From Cryptomeria japonica (Eukaryota > Streptophyta > Pinopsida > Cupressales > Cupressaceae), in assembly GCF_030272615.1 (NCBI RefSeq), contig NC_081405.1, positions 474,766,008-474,830,007 on the forward strand: a stretch of DNA of 64,000 bases. The letters run 5' to 3'. The translations under genes were made by a program, and so were the position numbers. Of this stretch, positions 10,401 through 21,745 are shown piece by piece (the stretch's first letter is position 1; each line of letters begins with the position of its first letter). Below the pieces are notes generated by a model. The model was not told the DNA's origin, made no database searches, and was given only the letters and a program-made list of their open reading frames with translations.

Positions 10401-12740
10401 TTAGTGCTAATGGGGAAACCTTTACTACCGCCATAAAGGAAATCCATGACCAAGTTAAATTCACCTTCAACAATCTACAGAAAGATATAAAGTTAATGTT
10501 GACAAGAAGAAGAGGGATGTCTAGTTTGATGTGGGAGACTTGGTGTGGGTTCACTTGAAGAAGGAAATACTTCCAAAAGGCAGATATACAAAGCTTATGC
10601 AAAGAAAGATTGGACTCGGTCAAATCTTGAAAAAATGTGGCCAAAATGCTTATGAACTTCAACTCCCACCTGATCTTGGTTTGTCACCTATATTTAATGT
10701 ATGTGACTTAACTCTTTACAAATGTAGTGTTGATGCAAGAGAAGAAACAATTCAGGTTATGGCAAATGATGACATTCCCAAACATGAACCACCAAAGTTG
10801 CATAAGGTTTTAGACACAAAGGTTGAAAAGAGAACAAGGAACAAAGTTTTTATGGAGTATTTGGTGGCTTGGAAGGGACAACCTGATTCTGAAGCAGTCT
10901 AGATGACAGAACAATTGTAATGCCCATACCCTAGTCGGACTTTTAAAACCCGTTTAACCTTGATTGACTTCCTATGTGGCATTCTCGAATGGTAGATTAA
11001 CCGATATGCAATGTGTAGTTTAGATAATATAAATAAACTGAGCATACTTATTATTGTGTTTTTGCATCGATTCTCGTGTAAATGCAATTGTTCCTAACCC
11101 TTGTGATAAATCTTGAGCTAACATCTTCATTGAATATGTATTTGTATATGCATGCTTGTATGAATTCATGGGTGCAGGAGATTGCAGGTACAACACCGCT
11201 TAGGGCAAGGTTCATCTCCTTTGGAATTTGCAAGGTTGAGTATGCTCGTTCATCTTTTGAATTCGGATTTAGTGGTCATATAACTCTCGTCTTGCCTTAG
11301 CCATGGTTAGGTGAGCATCATGTGTGGATTCGTGGGCTTGCTCTTCAATGGGATGCGTGTCGAGTGATTTGGAGGACTTCCTCGATTTGCATGCCATGCG
11401 CGAGGTAAGTGACGTTTGTGATCCTAAGTATTAAATTTAAATTTATGAGTAGACGAGCGCATTAGAAATTTAGAAATTTAAATGGGTAGCTTCTTCTATA
11501 TGATTAATCACTAATTTAAGAGATTGCTTTAAATTGTTATTGTAGCAAGCTTAAGGTATTTAACTGAGGTTAGTGTGCTCATTTACGCATTTGTAACTTT
11601 TATGCATTTGTAGTTGAGAAATTTGAATAAACAAGACTCTTGCATTAGATTAGTCATTTATTTAAAAATGTCGCTTTATTAAGTTATAGCGAGTTAATTT
11701 AATAGTTAATTTTAATAACTACGATTTTAATAAATTATGCATTTTAGAAAGGAAAATTTTTTAAGTTGTTTGGGAGATAGTAATAAATTACTCATTTTCG
11801 CATTTTGGAAGAAAAGGGATAAATTATTATTATTTAAACGAAAATTATTTCCTTTTTACTTGTATAGTTGACATGGTATAAAAAGATTGATTTTTAGAAA
11901 ATTAAAATTTAATTAAAACGCCTTACCCGGTAAGTAGTCCCAAAATATAAATGTAGGCCTAAATTGATATTAAGAAATTAAAAATTTAAAACTCAATAAG
12001 AAAAAGAAGCATTTTAATTTTAATAAGGGAAAACAAATAAGATTAATAAGTAATGGAAAGAAATGACTTCCATTTGGGACTTTCAATCATTTTATTTTTT
12101 AAAATAAATACCTAATTTCGAAATTGAAATTAGGGCAAAAATTAGGGCTTTCTTGGGAATCTTGTTTTGGTAAGCATTTTGGGGGGGGGGGTCTTCTTGG
12201 CCTTGGGTTTTTTTTGGAAAAACATGGTTCTTGCAAGGGAGTTTGGGGATTTTGGAGAGAAATGAGGAATGAGAGCAGCTGATTTGGGAGCTCATCTTCA
12301 TCAAAATCCCTCCCTGGAAAGCGTTTGGAGGTAAGAAATTTTGATCTCCCCTTTTGTTTTTTTTGTTATGCCCTCCATGAAATGCTGGAAAAACAGAGAG
12401 GATTGCTACCCATGAATGTATATTAAGATTTAGTTTCCAGTTGGTTGTTGCTATGAAAATTCTGGAAAATGTATTGATTTTGAGTTTCTTTCAGAATAGG
12501 AGGTTTGTTTTTGGAATGTGAATTTCTTCAAAAATATAAGCAAAGAGAGAGGTTGCTGGAAAACGTTTTTTTTTAAAACCCCTGTCTGTGAGGCTGTGTG
12601 TTAAGCTTATGGGAGTTGTTATATATTTATGCCTATTTTTTCTGTTTTTATTTTACCATAACAAAATATATTTTAGAAAACAAAAAAAAACAAAAAAAAG
12701 AAATTTAAAAAAAACCAGGTTTTTGTGCCCCCACGGCATT

Positions 12741-12835
12741 GCTACCAGTTGGTAGCGATCTGCTACCAAATGGTAGCAGCGCTACCTTTGGTAGCGCCCT
12801 GCTACCATTTGGTAGCAGTGCTACCAAAAGGTAGC
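12741..12835. repeat. Array of five GCTACC/GGTAGC hairpins in LL1
   Basis: Five perfect inverted repeats in a row, each with a 6-7 bp stem and a 3-4 nt loop: 12741-12756, 12761-12778, 12781-12795, 12800-12817 and 12820-12835. Stems are GCTACC...GGTAGC, sometimes with an extra T/A pair. Loops differ (agtt, aaat, ttt, attt, aaaa). The tract stands out as GC-rich in an AT-rich LTR. Confidence 0.95.
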
Positions 12836-12859
12836 TAGGCTGCCAACGGTGGGGGAGGG

Positions 12860-12881
12860 CCCACGTGGATGTCCACGTGGG
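12860..12881. promoter_or_regulatory. Perfect palindrome with two G-box cores
   Basis: CCCACGTGGA and TCCACGTGGG are separated by TG, giving a 10-bp stem, 25 bp after the hairpin array. Each arm contains CCACGTGG, the plant G-box core bound by bZIP and bHLH factors. Position within the LTR suggests a promoter or enhancer role, but this is inference; it may just be another hairpin. Confidence 0.6.
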
Positions 12882-15800
12882 TACCCTCTCCCCTCTCTTT
12901 TTTTTGAAATTTAAAAATAGTTTATTGTATTTGTTTTGTTTAATTATTATTATTTTATTATTTTATATAATTTGTTTTAAAAAAAAAAAAAGGTTCAGTT
13001 TAATGGATTTTTAATTATTATTTGTTTATTATTTTATATAATATGTTTAGAAGAAAAAAAAAAGGGAGATATATGCATGTCTCATAAAAAGAAGAATTCA
13101 GATTTATTTAGTGAACAAAAAAAAAAAATAGTATAAGGGATTTACTTTTAATTCTTTGATATTATTCAATTTTAAATTCAGTTCTTATACTATTAATCTT
13201 GGATTATAAATTAATATATTTGGACTTTAGGGAATCAACATTAGTAAACCCATACTTGAATACAAGTTTCCTTTTAAATTTCATATTGTTTTCAGCATAC
13301 TCAAGTTAACTCTTATTTTGTTTACATGGTCTAAATAGTCATGGTGGACTAATACGAATTTTTGAATAAAAGTTAAATTATCAAATCCGTAAACTTGTTC
13401 GACATTAATGGTTAGACAGATATGGTAAACGAACACCTCTTCTGGATTATGCGCATGTAGGTTTAAATTTTCTATAATAGAATTTGGTTATGGAATGGCA
13501 AGACTTGTCATGATAGTGGATGGTTATAAGTCGGTTAAACCCCCCTAGTTAGGGTACCGTCAAACAATAGAATTTTGGTTTGTTTGTCTTCTTTGTTATG
13601 TTTTAATTTGACCCGTTTTTAAAAGGGATCACTATGTAATAAACTAACGAGGTAGAGGTGGAATGGTGTATGTGTTCACCTAAAAGGCAAGATTGTAAAG
13701 ACATGTAATTATGTAACCTTAACTATAATAAATACCAAAAGGGTCTTGCAGTTGAGCAGACCCGGAGATGTAGCCCATCCGGGGTGAACTCCGAGATCAT
13801 ATTCTATGTCATGCGATGTTTATAGCGTACTTTGTTTTATGTTTTGAATTATATTGAATGGTTGTATTCTTGCAAAGTGTATGGTGTAAATTAAATGAAT
13901 TCAAATTTAAATGTATAACGTTTCTCATATGGATAAACGTAGTTATTTAAATTCATAAAACGTTGAGAATTATGCATATGGCATGGTAGTTAAATATTGA
14001 AATTAAAGTGTGAAAAAAAGAGAGGGTAAATTGGTAATGTTAATTTAGATTGTAATAGTGGCAGAAATCTCATTAGAATTACTTTATTGGATTAACTTGA
14101 TATTAAGTATATAAATGAAATGAATGTAAAAAGGAAACAAAGATAAAATTATGTCACAATTCTTAAATTGAAATCTAAAAGATGAACATAATAGAAATAT
14201 CTATCCTTTACCTTAGTAAACAAATCTCGCCATGTCAATTTTGTTTCATTACATTGGATAAAATTTGTTAAGTTATTTCACGTTTTAATCATAACCAATA
14301 ATCCTCACCGGATCAATTTGTTAATCATGTGGACTCAATCAAATATTCATGTTGTATATTGAACAAATATACTTAGTAATTTATGTTGTAATTTTGAATC
14401 AGTAACCCTCACCAGATTACTTCTATAACCGGGTGAACCCAACTAGAAAACCCATATGCTAATCTTTATAAAAAAGAATCCCTCATGTTTGCTAAGATTG
14501 AACTAGAATGGGAAACGTCATGATAATTATGTTTCATTATATTGGATATAGTTGTTTGGTCAATTACGTTTAACCTTAACAAATCAACCTTACCGAAAGT
14601 TAACTTGATAATTGATGAAACTCAACTAGTCCATCCTAATTATAACCCCAACAAATGAATTTCTTTATGATTGTCAAAGATGAACTGAAAAAGAAGGGAT
14701 TCAATTAGATGTTGATACATTAAACCTAATAAAAGAATCTCTCTCACCTTATATTCATTTAACAATAAAAAAAAAGTGATTTGCAACAAGATAATTGTAA
14801 TTCAATCCTAATGAAAGAGCATCCCTGGGAATTTATACTCTAATCTTGGAATGTAAGATATTATCTAGCTAACTACATCTTAAAGGTAAAGGATGAACTC
14901 TTGTGGCTCGATACATTTTCAACGTAATGATTCTAGCCAATCTAGTAGTATTATTTTAAAACTTCAAATGACTCCTATGGCTACTCACATTTTATCTTTC
15001 ATTTAAGAGCTGCAACTCATTAGTTGGCTACGCATGAAATCGAATAAAGGGGTTTCACTCTATTAATTGTGGTCAATCCTTAAGAAACGAAAATTCTCCT
15101 TATTAACCATACTGTTTAATATTTTAAAGGGATATCAAATGTGGGTGAACACTTTGAAATCAAATGAAGGAATCCTCACTTTACTAATCATAGTTTAGCC
15201 TTAACTGAATGAATCTCATTAAGCATATTTATAGCATTAAAGGGGGATGTCAAGTGTGGATGGTTATTTTAAAACTCTAACGAATGAACTTTGTTATATT
15301 TCAAACGCTTGAACCCATTTGGAGACCTCCTAATGTAATTATGAATTAAAGTGCAATGGATAAATAACTTCTCAATGGCCCCTAACCGCCTAAAGTAAAT
15401 GATCTCTTCCTAAAATTATAAGACATCAAACCATCGAACACATTTGTAATTAAGATCTATGCATTATCCCGTAATAAAGATATCCAGTTTAAAGGATCTA
15501 ATGACGCAAGTTGAGTTAGGTGTAAAGTTGTGTAATCGCGTTGGGAAACTCCTTAGGATCGTTTTAGCCTTCCGCTATGTTATCTAGATAGAGATAACTT
15601 GAGATCACTTCAATCTATCTTAATATTGCAACCCTTTCATTAACGCTCTTAATTATTATTAAAAAAAATAAAAATTGCACTCTAATTGAGTGTTTTTAAC
15701 TTAAACCCTTAGGGGTTTCCTAGCGGGGCATTACAACAATATATCAAAGACCATGGTGCAGACCTGCAGGCTCTCATCTCAAGTGGACTTGAGATTTCTT

Positions 15801-16216
15801 CTTTCGGGGAGTATGGTGCAGGAGCAACCCTTAAAGTTGATCAATCATGCTTAGAGGAGGAAGGATAAGGTAGCAAACATGTCTTAGTATTTTTTACATG
15901 TGTTTTAATCATGCATTGTGTATTTGACATTGTAGTCACATAAATCTGTCCACTTAATTAAATTAATACTTAGTATTTATTTGATTATTTAGCCATCAAT
16001 TAATAATTAATTAAATTAATATATTTAATTAATTCATCTTAACCCTCTTCTCCTATTAATTAAATAAATTATTCAATTTATTTGATTTAATTCACTTAAC
16101 CAAATTCAGACCATTAATTAAATAAATAAATCATATTTATTTAATTAAATATTCTCTCACATTTAAATAAATTAATATTTATTTAAATCCCCCAAAATCC
16201 CACCTCTCACATTTAA

Positions 16217-16420
16217 ATAAATAAATCATTTATTTAAATCACCTTTATCCTCCACCCACTTGCATTTTCCTACAAATACAAGTTGCACAATTATTTTAAA
16301 TAAATCATTTATTTAAATCACCTTTATCCTCCACCCACTTGTATTTTCCTACAAAAGCAAGTTGCACAACTATTTTAAATAAATTATTTATTTAAAATCC
16401 TATTTATCCTCACCCACTTG
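16217..16420 (+). repeat. 79-bp tandem repeat, about 2.5 copies
   Basis: The unit carries AAATCACCTTTATCCTCCAC and AAGTTGCACAA, starting near 16217 and again 79 bp later, with a third partial copy near 16390-16420. It lies in the U3 part of the solo LTR. Confidence 0.8.
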
Positions 16421-16424
16421 AAAC

Positions 16425-17010
16425 CTTTAATGGTTTCCCTTAAAGTAGTCAAACTTGATGGCTTTAAAGTCTTCAAACTTGATGGCTTCCTTCTATAGTC
16501 TTCTTAAGACTTTAATGGTTTTCCTTAAAGTCTTCAAGCCTTTAATGGTTTCCCTCAAAGTCTTCAAGCATTTTAATGCTTTATCTTCATTTTTCTCATT
16601 TAAATAAATTAATATTTATTTGAATATTTATCCAAATGCAAATTACACCATTTAATTGAAATAAATGATTTTATTTTAATTGAAAATACCAAAATTTCTC
16701 CCACTTGCATTTTCCTACAAAATCCACTTGTATGCCTAAACCCCTTCTAGATTCTTCTAAACCCTTCCTAATTAGCCTAATCCATCCCCTAAATATTGTC
16801 ACATTCCTAAGCAAATTGGAGTCACTTCTCAAAGACTCCAAAGTCTTTGAAAAGCAATTAATGCTTTGTGTGTTCAACAAATTAACCCTCAAAGTCTTGG
16901 ATAACCTTTGAAAGCTTCCAACCTTCAACCACTAAATGCCTCAAAGTCTTGGATAACCTTTGAAAGCTTTCAACCTTCAACCACTTAATCCCCAAAGTCT
17001 CCAATAACCA
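16425..17010 (+). repeat. Short degenerate repeats around CTTTAATGG and CAAAGTCTT
   Basis: CTTTAATGGTTT(T)CC with AAAGTCTTCAA recurs several times at 16427-16575. A 52-bp unit containing TCAAAGTCTTGGATAACC is duplicated at 16889 and 16941. These U3 repeats resemble enhancer-like arrays of plant LTRs; function is inferred from position only. Confidence 0.7.
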
Positions 17011-17380
17011 TTAATGGTTAATTCAAACCCTCCCACATGGTTAAAACATTTGTTTTGACTCAACCTCTACCCAACCCAAAGGTCTCATCAGGCCATTAAT
17101 GCTTTGACCATGATTATCTCTTAAACATTTGCACAAAGGTTTATCCTTGGATTAACTCTTAATCCAGTGGGTAATCTTAATTTAGACTTGACCCTTGCCT
17201 TCTAGATAACCATGAGGTCTTCTCAGGCCTTTAATGCCTCCAACCTCTTCTCTCAACCCAATCCTATGTTGACACTTGTCACCATTTTATTGGTGCCAAT
17301 TGTGCACATGGATCCCCAACTTTCAAACTTGGCCCTTGATTAAACCATTCAATCTTAACCCTTCATTTCCCCATTTCTTC

Positions 17381-17388
17381 TATAAATA
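17381..17388 (+). promoter_or_regulatory. TATA box of the solo LTR
   Basis: TATAAATA is followed by a short GC-richer stretch (GAACCCTTCTCC). It is placed late in the LTR, consistent with a U3/R boundary about 30 bp downstream. Confidence 0.65.
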
Positions 17389-19215
17389 GAACCCTTCTCC
17401 TCAAGCAAAAGGAGAAGCATTTTAGAGTATTGTTGTTATACTGGCATTAGCATAGAGCTTTTTCATAGCATCACTATCTACTCTAGCATAGTATTTAGCT
17501 TTTCATTTCATATTTGAAGCTTAGTATTAAATCTCAATCCTCCATAAGCATCCATAGTGCAAAAAGCTGCTGAGAGCTACACTCATTTGGGACTTGGAGA
17601 GGAGAGGAACAAGGGAGGAGCAACTATGAGCATCTTGATTAGCTATTTCATTTTATGTTTATATGCTTTCTATTTCATGCTTAATATCTCTCTTGATATG
17701 CCTGTTTAGGATAATCTTTTGTTGCTAACACTAACGTTTGTTTCTTGTGCTCTTGTGTGTGTTGCCATCAAACAGATTTTCTAATCCTTTTTGCAGAGCA
17801 TCAGACATAATAAAAGACTCCATCTTGTGAGCCAAACACCTATTTTGGCATCTTGATAAGCCAGTTAGGGCTTTTGGTCAAAAGGGGATCAAGTGTGTGT
17901 AGGACATAGTTATCATAGTGGTTTTAGTGATTCTAGGGTGTTTTAGGAGGGGTTATTCTTAACCCAATGAAATTAGGAGGTGAGGAATGACATTTTGACA
18001 ACTTTGTCAAAAGTTGTCAAAAGTTGCCATAAGCAACTTTTATGCAATTTTTGAATTTTTGTTTGTTTGAACTCCTCCAACAGCTCTAACCTCTTGTTTT
18101 TAGTTGAGAGAAGTTGTGGAGAGGTATATACACCTTGAGGATCCAATTCACAAGGGTTAGACTATACGAAGGAAGGTTTTGATGACTGCAAACTAATGAA
18201 ATTCTGAGTTTTTCCTACAATTTTGGAGTTTTGGCACAAGGTATGGCATTATACAGATTGGGATCAACCCCCAATGATGTGATTTTGTTAGAGTAGTGAA
18301 TCACCTTTGATTTGGTTTTGGTTTGAGGTTCAGATTGTGTGTTTTGCTCCTGTTATTCCAATTTTACTGTAGGTACCTAGAAAACCAGGGTTTACCTAGG
18401 GTTTTGCTTCTCCATGGCCATAACTTGCAATTTATCCATCTGAAACTCATGGGATTGGGTGAAATACAATTATGTCCTATTTATTATAAGATTCCAGAAT
18501 CATTTTGTAGGAGGAGCAAGGGAGGTGTGTGTTTGATCAGGCCCTAGGTAGACATCTCTATGTGGCTACCTAGTCCTTAAACAACAAAGCTACCCTAGAA
18601 GGAAAATGGCGATGATTCTAGGCATGTAGCTCTACAATCCATGATGATTTATGGTTCCCCACATACTCATGGGGTTATTCTTGTATGGTTTGTTCATTTG
18701 GATATAGTTGCTTCACAAATGGAGGCCTAATTAGCCCTTTAGGACAATTGACCTTCACTGGGTTCAAACCTTTCTTTTGTCAGACCTTGACCTTTCATTT
18801 TGGGAAATTGTGTAAGACCTAAAATTTTATTTGAATCTATGATTTTTTTTCTAGGGTGTTTTGGAAAGTTTGAACTTAAGATCCTTTTACCTGTTTCAAA
18901 GGGCTACTAGCAAATAGGCTTAATTGTGAAGGTGCTATAGGATATGGTATTGAATCCTTAAAACTAGTGTTTGATCTAGTCCATGTGAGTCATGTCTAAC
19001 CCAAAATAGGTGTGGTAATGGTCAGGAACCCTTGTAGGCTTCATGGTGCATGATGGAGAAAATTACCCAATTTGAGTAAGTATGAGTCTTGGAGATTGTG
19101 AGATGTTGAACTAATGTTGTAGAGCCTTGCCTCGATAGGATCCTATTGTTGTTTTGAGGGGTCAGTGTCATACATCTTGAAGTGTTTAGTAGGATACAAG
19201 GAGGGCTCTACATTA

Positions 19216-19337
19216 GAACCACATAATGAGGTGACTAATATCAACCACACTAGAGGGAGTAACCATTGCATGAAACCCAAAGATACAATGTCTTGAATGC
19301 ATTAGAGAATGTACACCAAATTATTTAAAACATATTT
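19216..19337 (+). repeat. Right copy of 121-bp direct repeat flanking Gypsy-1
   Basis: 122 bp here, matching 4710-4830 with five substitutions and one indel. It begins at the base after the last 3' LTR base. Confidence 0.9.
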
Positions 19338-20046
19338 ATATATCTTTCTTAAGAAAAATATTATGTAACAATAAAAGCAATCATGTTTTTTACTTACTTG
19401 CAACCATTTTACCATCATTAATGTAATGCAATATTTTCCTTACACACAAGAATTTATGCACTCATCCTTTATGAAAGAAGACATATGCAAGGGAGATATA
19501 TAATGTATCATACACACATGAGGAATACACTCAATACATGACCAAAGTTTATTTAAGATAGCTCATTCCCAATATAATCATATTCACCGAATTATGACTA
19601 TAATGGAAATAGACATCAAATTCACAATTAATCGGTTGATGACATACTATAACATACACCATTTCTCACAACACACTATAAATAGCATGCAAGTGATTAG
19701 AATGCCCTTCATGATGTTGCAAGAAAATTTAATCCTTTAAATACTCACTCATACATCACATCATTATTTTTAAGAGACAAATCTCATTACTTTAATGATA
19801 AACAAAAATTAATATTAGATTTCAATAAAAATCGCTCCTATCATCCTAACAAATCACTAACCAATAAATTTTCTTATTTAATCATGGAACTAATTACCAC
19901 AACCTTGGAACAATTTCATTTTCACTTAAGGAAAATTTTAAGTTATTAACACATTATGACATCATCCATCTCATGATTAATGCATTCTACTAAGGTTCAT
20001 TGAGCAAAAAAAATTCTTTTGAAATTCAAATAAGATAGAGAGATAA
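19338..20046. other. Non-coding host sequence continuing from 4709
   Basis: AT-rich, no frame of interest on either strand, no recognisable motif. It is the right side of the site hit by Gypsy-1 and ends at the Cop-1 3' LTR. Confidence 0.5.
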
Positions 20047-21252
20047 TGTTAGATAGTTCAAATATCTGGAAGACAACTGAGAGGGGGGGGGGGGTGAATT
20101 AGTTGTCACAGATTACTATAACCATTAGCAATTAAAACTTTAATATCAAAACCCAAAACATTAATACCAAAATAGCAGTTAAACCAATTAATCATAAACA
20201 ATAATCATAGAATAAATACCATCCACATGACACCAAGATTTGTATGTGGAAAACCTCGTAAAGGGAAAAACCATGATGGAAAGCCTACCCATAGTCAGAT
20301 AATACTTCTACAGTAAGTATGTGAATTACAATTGAGGGGCCTACACTTGAAGGAAGGCCAACAACCTAGAGCACACTCATCAAAAAAGGAGTCTCACTAA
20401 CTACATAGAAATCCAGACTACAATCCGGAGAAGTGTTGAACAACAAAAGATAGCATCTCCTATGTCTTAGTACAGTTTTGGTTAAGCTCAATACTAGAGG
20501 ACTAAATCCTCTTTCATAAACCCAATTTGATCTCCAATGATCAACCAAATCCTCTGCCTGAATGATATTACATTATTCAAACATTACATCCCTTGACCAT
20601 GACTATGATCTCTACTATATATGATTTATAATGAGATCTTACATATATATATACAAACCCTCGACCATAAAGAATCAATTCGGCCACCAGATAATAAACC
20701 AATTACATAATTACAAGCCATGTTGGCCTTAGACCAAATAAATAATATCCAACACATAAGTCATCCTAAAAACACATTGAGAGGTCCAATCCACATGCTT
20801 CATTAAAGCTAGTCCATAACCTAGACCAACAGAGACCCAATATTGGTCCACACGCTACAACAATTATCTCAATCTGCCAAGTCTTGAACATGATCACCAA
20901 CAACATCTTGAAACTCCACCAGAAGTTGCACAAACACCACTTATGCAATTCGTCAAATATATTCATCAAAATCTCTACTGGTGAAACCCTCGCTAGAACC
21001 AGAAACCAAGCTTCTAAGCAAACAGGATATCATCCGATCACCAAACCAAAACCAACTTACTGATCATGAACAAGCCAATTCCATCACCAAACTATACCGG
21101 AGCCTACTGGATCATGTCGGATCCAAATCAACCAGAAACCACTCAACCTATCGGGACCAGAAGGGTGCTAGTAAAGCATCCAAACAGCTAGTGTTGGCAT
21201 CAATGAAAAAACATCAATGCAACACATAATTAATTCCACCAAATGGCCAACA
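20047..21252 (-). repeat. Cop-1 3' LTR
   Basis: The + strand reads TGTTAGATAG...GGCCAACA, so the minus orientation is TGTTGGCC...CTAACA. It is homologous to 36526-36737 plus 40213-41149. It holds a G-run at 20081-20092, a minus-strand core promoter block (TATATATGTAAGATCTCA type, 20633-20654) and the GTGTGCTCTAGG block near 20339-20378. Frames at 20366-20548, 20766-20969 and 20981-21229 are chance frames in the LTR. Confidence 0.88.
20633..20654 (-). promoter_or_regulatory. TATA-type core promoter of the Cop-1 3' LTR
   Basis: The minus strand reads TATATATATATGTAAGATCT. The same TATATATGTAAGATCT block is found in the Cop-4 LTRs and the solo LTR at 26058, which are otherwise diverged, arguing for a conserved promoter core. 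Confidence 0.6.
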
Positions 21253-21264
21253 ATCTCCCCCTTT
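21253..21264 (-). promoter_or_regulatory. Cop-1 polypurine tract
   Basis: The minus strand reads AAAGGGGGAGAT immediately before the 3' LTR start TGTTGG. It is the primer for plus-strand DNA synthesis and identical to the tracts of Cop-0, element A and element B. Confidence 0.85.
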
Positions 21265-21745
21265 GGCATTCATGGCAACAGTAGATGTGAAAAACATCTA
21301 AGTACCAAGAAATGCCAAACAAGTCTCCCCAATGGAAGACAACCAACAATCAGCCACAAACAGATGTAGCAATGAGTTTCTAAAACAAAGACCAAACTCC
21401 CCCTCAAAATGATATCTCTGTAAAGCTATGAATATCTCTCTTTTTCCTTTTCTTTTTCACTTCCTTTTTCACATCAAGGTCACTCCCCCTTTGACATCAA
21501 CACCATAAATCAAAGAAAAAACATAAAACACTAAATCACAAAGCTGACTACTCCCCCCGAGAAGTCGCATCCCACATCAGTGCCAGAATGGAAATTATCT
21601 CTGATAGCGCATACTCGACTGATGCCAAACCACATCAATCAAGTCTCTACCAGAGGGGCAAAAACTCCCAATCTATCTCTCAGGTACTCAAACGATTCAT
21701 TTGGCAAAGGCTTAGTGAAAATATCTACAATCTTCTCTTTAGTGT

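Larger units (their letters stand above)
10916..15735 (+). mobile_element. LL1: 4.8-kb non-coding solo LTR (TGTAATGCCC...GGGGCATTACA)
   Basis: It is bounded by the 5-bp duplication ACAAT (10911-10915 and 15736-15740). Its ends, TGTAATGCCC and GGGGCATTACA, form the inverted TG...CA terminus of an LTR. Removing it restores the Gypsy-1 frame. No coding frame exceeds about 120 codons; the longest lie at the left edge and near 11.1-12.3 kb and have no motifs. It is homologous to LL2, read on its minus strand: both carry GTATATGCATG, then GCAGGA(G/T)ATTGCAGGTACAA a few tens of bases on, a hairpin array, and the same end. The very long LTR is reminiscent of Tat/Ogre-type gypsy elements, but no internal domain is present to prove that. 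Confidence 0.8.
10531..15868 (+). pseudogene. Gypsy-1 pol C-terminus: chromodomain, split by LL1 and running into the 3' LTR
   Basis: 10531-10902 reads VGDLVWVHLKKE, then GLSPIFNVCDL, then a chromodomain (HKVLDTKVEKRTRNKV, YLVAWKGQPDSEAV), placing the element among chromoviruses. TAG 10900-10902 replaces an expected Trp. The frame then reads MTEQ and is cut by LL1 at 10916. Joining 10915 to 15741 restores it: YIKDHGADLQALISSG, FGEYGAGATLKVDQ, ending LEEEG and TAA at 15866-15868. The 3' LTR begins at 15814, so roughly 18 codons lie in LTR sequence. Chromodomains steer integration to marked chromatin. The join is supported by the ACAAT duplication. Confidence 0.82.
15931..17803 (+). mobile_element. 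1.9-kb solo LTR inside the Gypsy-1 3' LTR
   Basis: Flanked by GACAT (15926-15930 and 17804-17808). It begins TGTAGTCACATAAA and ends GCAGAGCATCA, giving TG...CA termini. Removing it restores the LTR sequence GTGTATTTG...AATAAAAGAC seen in the 5' LTR. It has no coding potential: short frames at 16671-16928 and 16705-16911 overlap a repetitive tract and show no motif. It lies on the + strand if its TATA box (17381-17388) is used. Family is unknown; length and structure suit a gypsy LTR. Confidence 0.82.
4831..19215 (+). mobile_element. Gypsy-1: Ty3/gypsy chromovirus, defective, with two nested insertions
   Basis: Order is 5' LTR, primer site, gag with CCHC knuckle, protease, RT, RNase H, integrase, chromodomain, 3' LTR, which is the Ty3/gypsy chromovirus arrangement. 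The 5' LTR lacks its first 14 bases (TGGTGCAGGAGCAA), inferred from the intact 3' LTR start at 15814 and the related solo LTR at 33722-35237. LL1 sits in the chromodomain and a second solo LTR sits in the 3' LTR. Without these the element is about 7.7 kb. All genes have stops or frameshifts. The flanking direct repeat is about 121 bp instead of 5 bp. Confidence 0.9.
15814..19215 (+). repeat. Gypsy-1 3' LTR (interrupted)
   Basis: It starts TGGTGCAGGAGC directly after CGGGGAGTA, a polypurine-like tract (15806-15813), and ends ACATTA next to the right 121-bp repeat. Net length is about 1,524 bp after removing the insert 15931-17803 and one copy of its target duplication. The frame at 18323-18547 is the LTR counterpart of the 5387-5638 chance frame. 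Confidence 0.88.

Noticed and set aside
12181-12191. G-run (and the one at 20081-20092) as a quadruplex
   Set aside because: Single homopolymer runs; no set of four G-tracts nearby.
12741-12835. Regular short repeats considered as a CRISPR-like array
   Set aside because: Units are palindromes separated by 2-5 nt, with no spacers of the right length, in a plant LTR.
20366-21229. Frames of 60-82 codons, similar ones at 40300-40965
   Set aside because: They recur only because both lie in Cop-1 LTRs. Reading frames are not kept between the copies.
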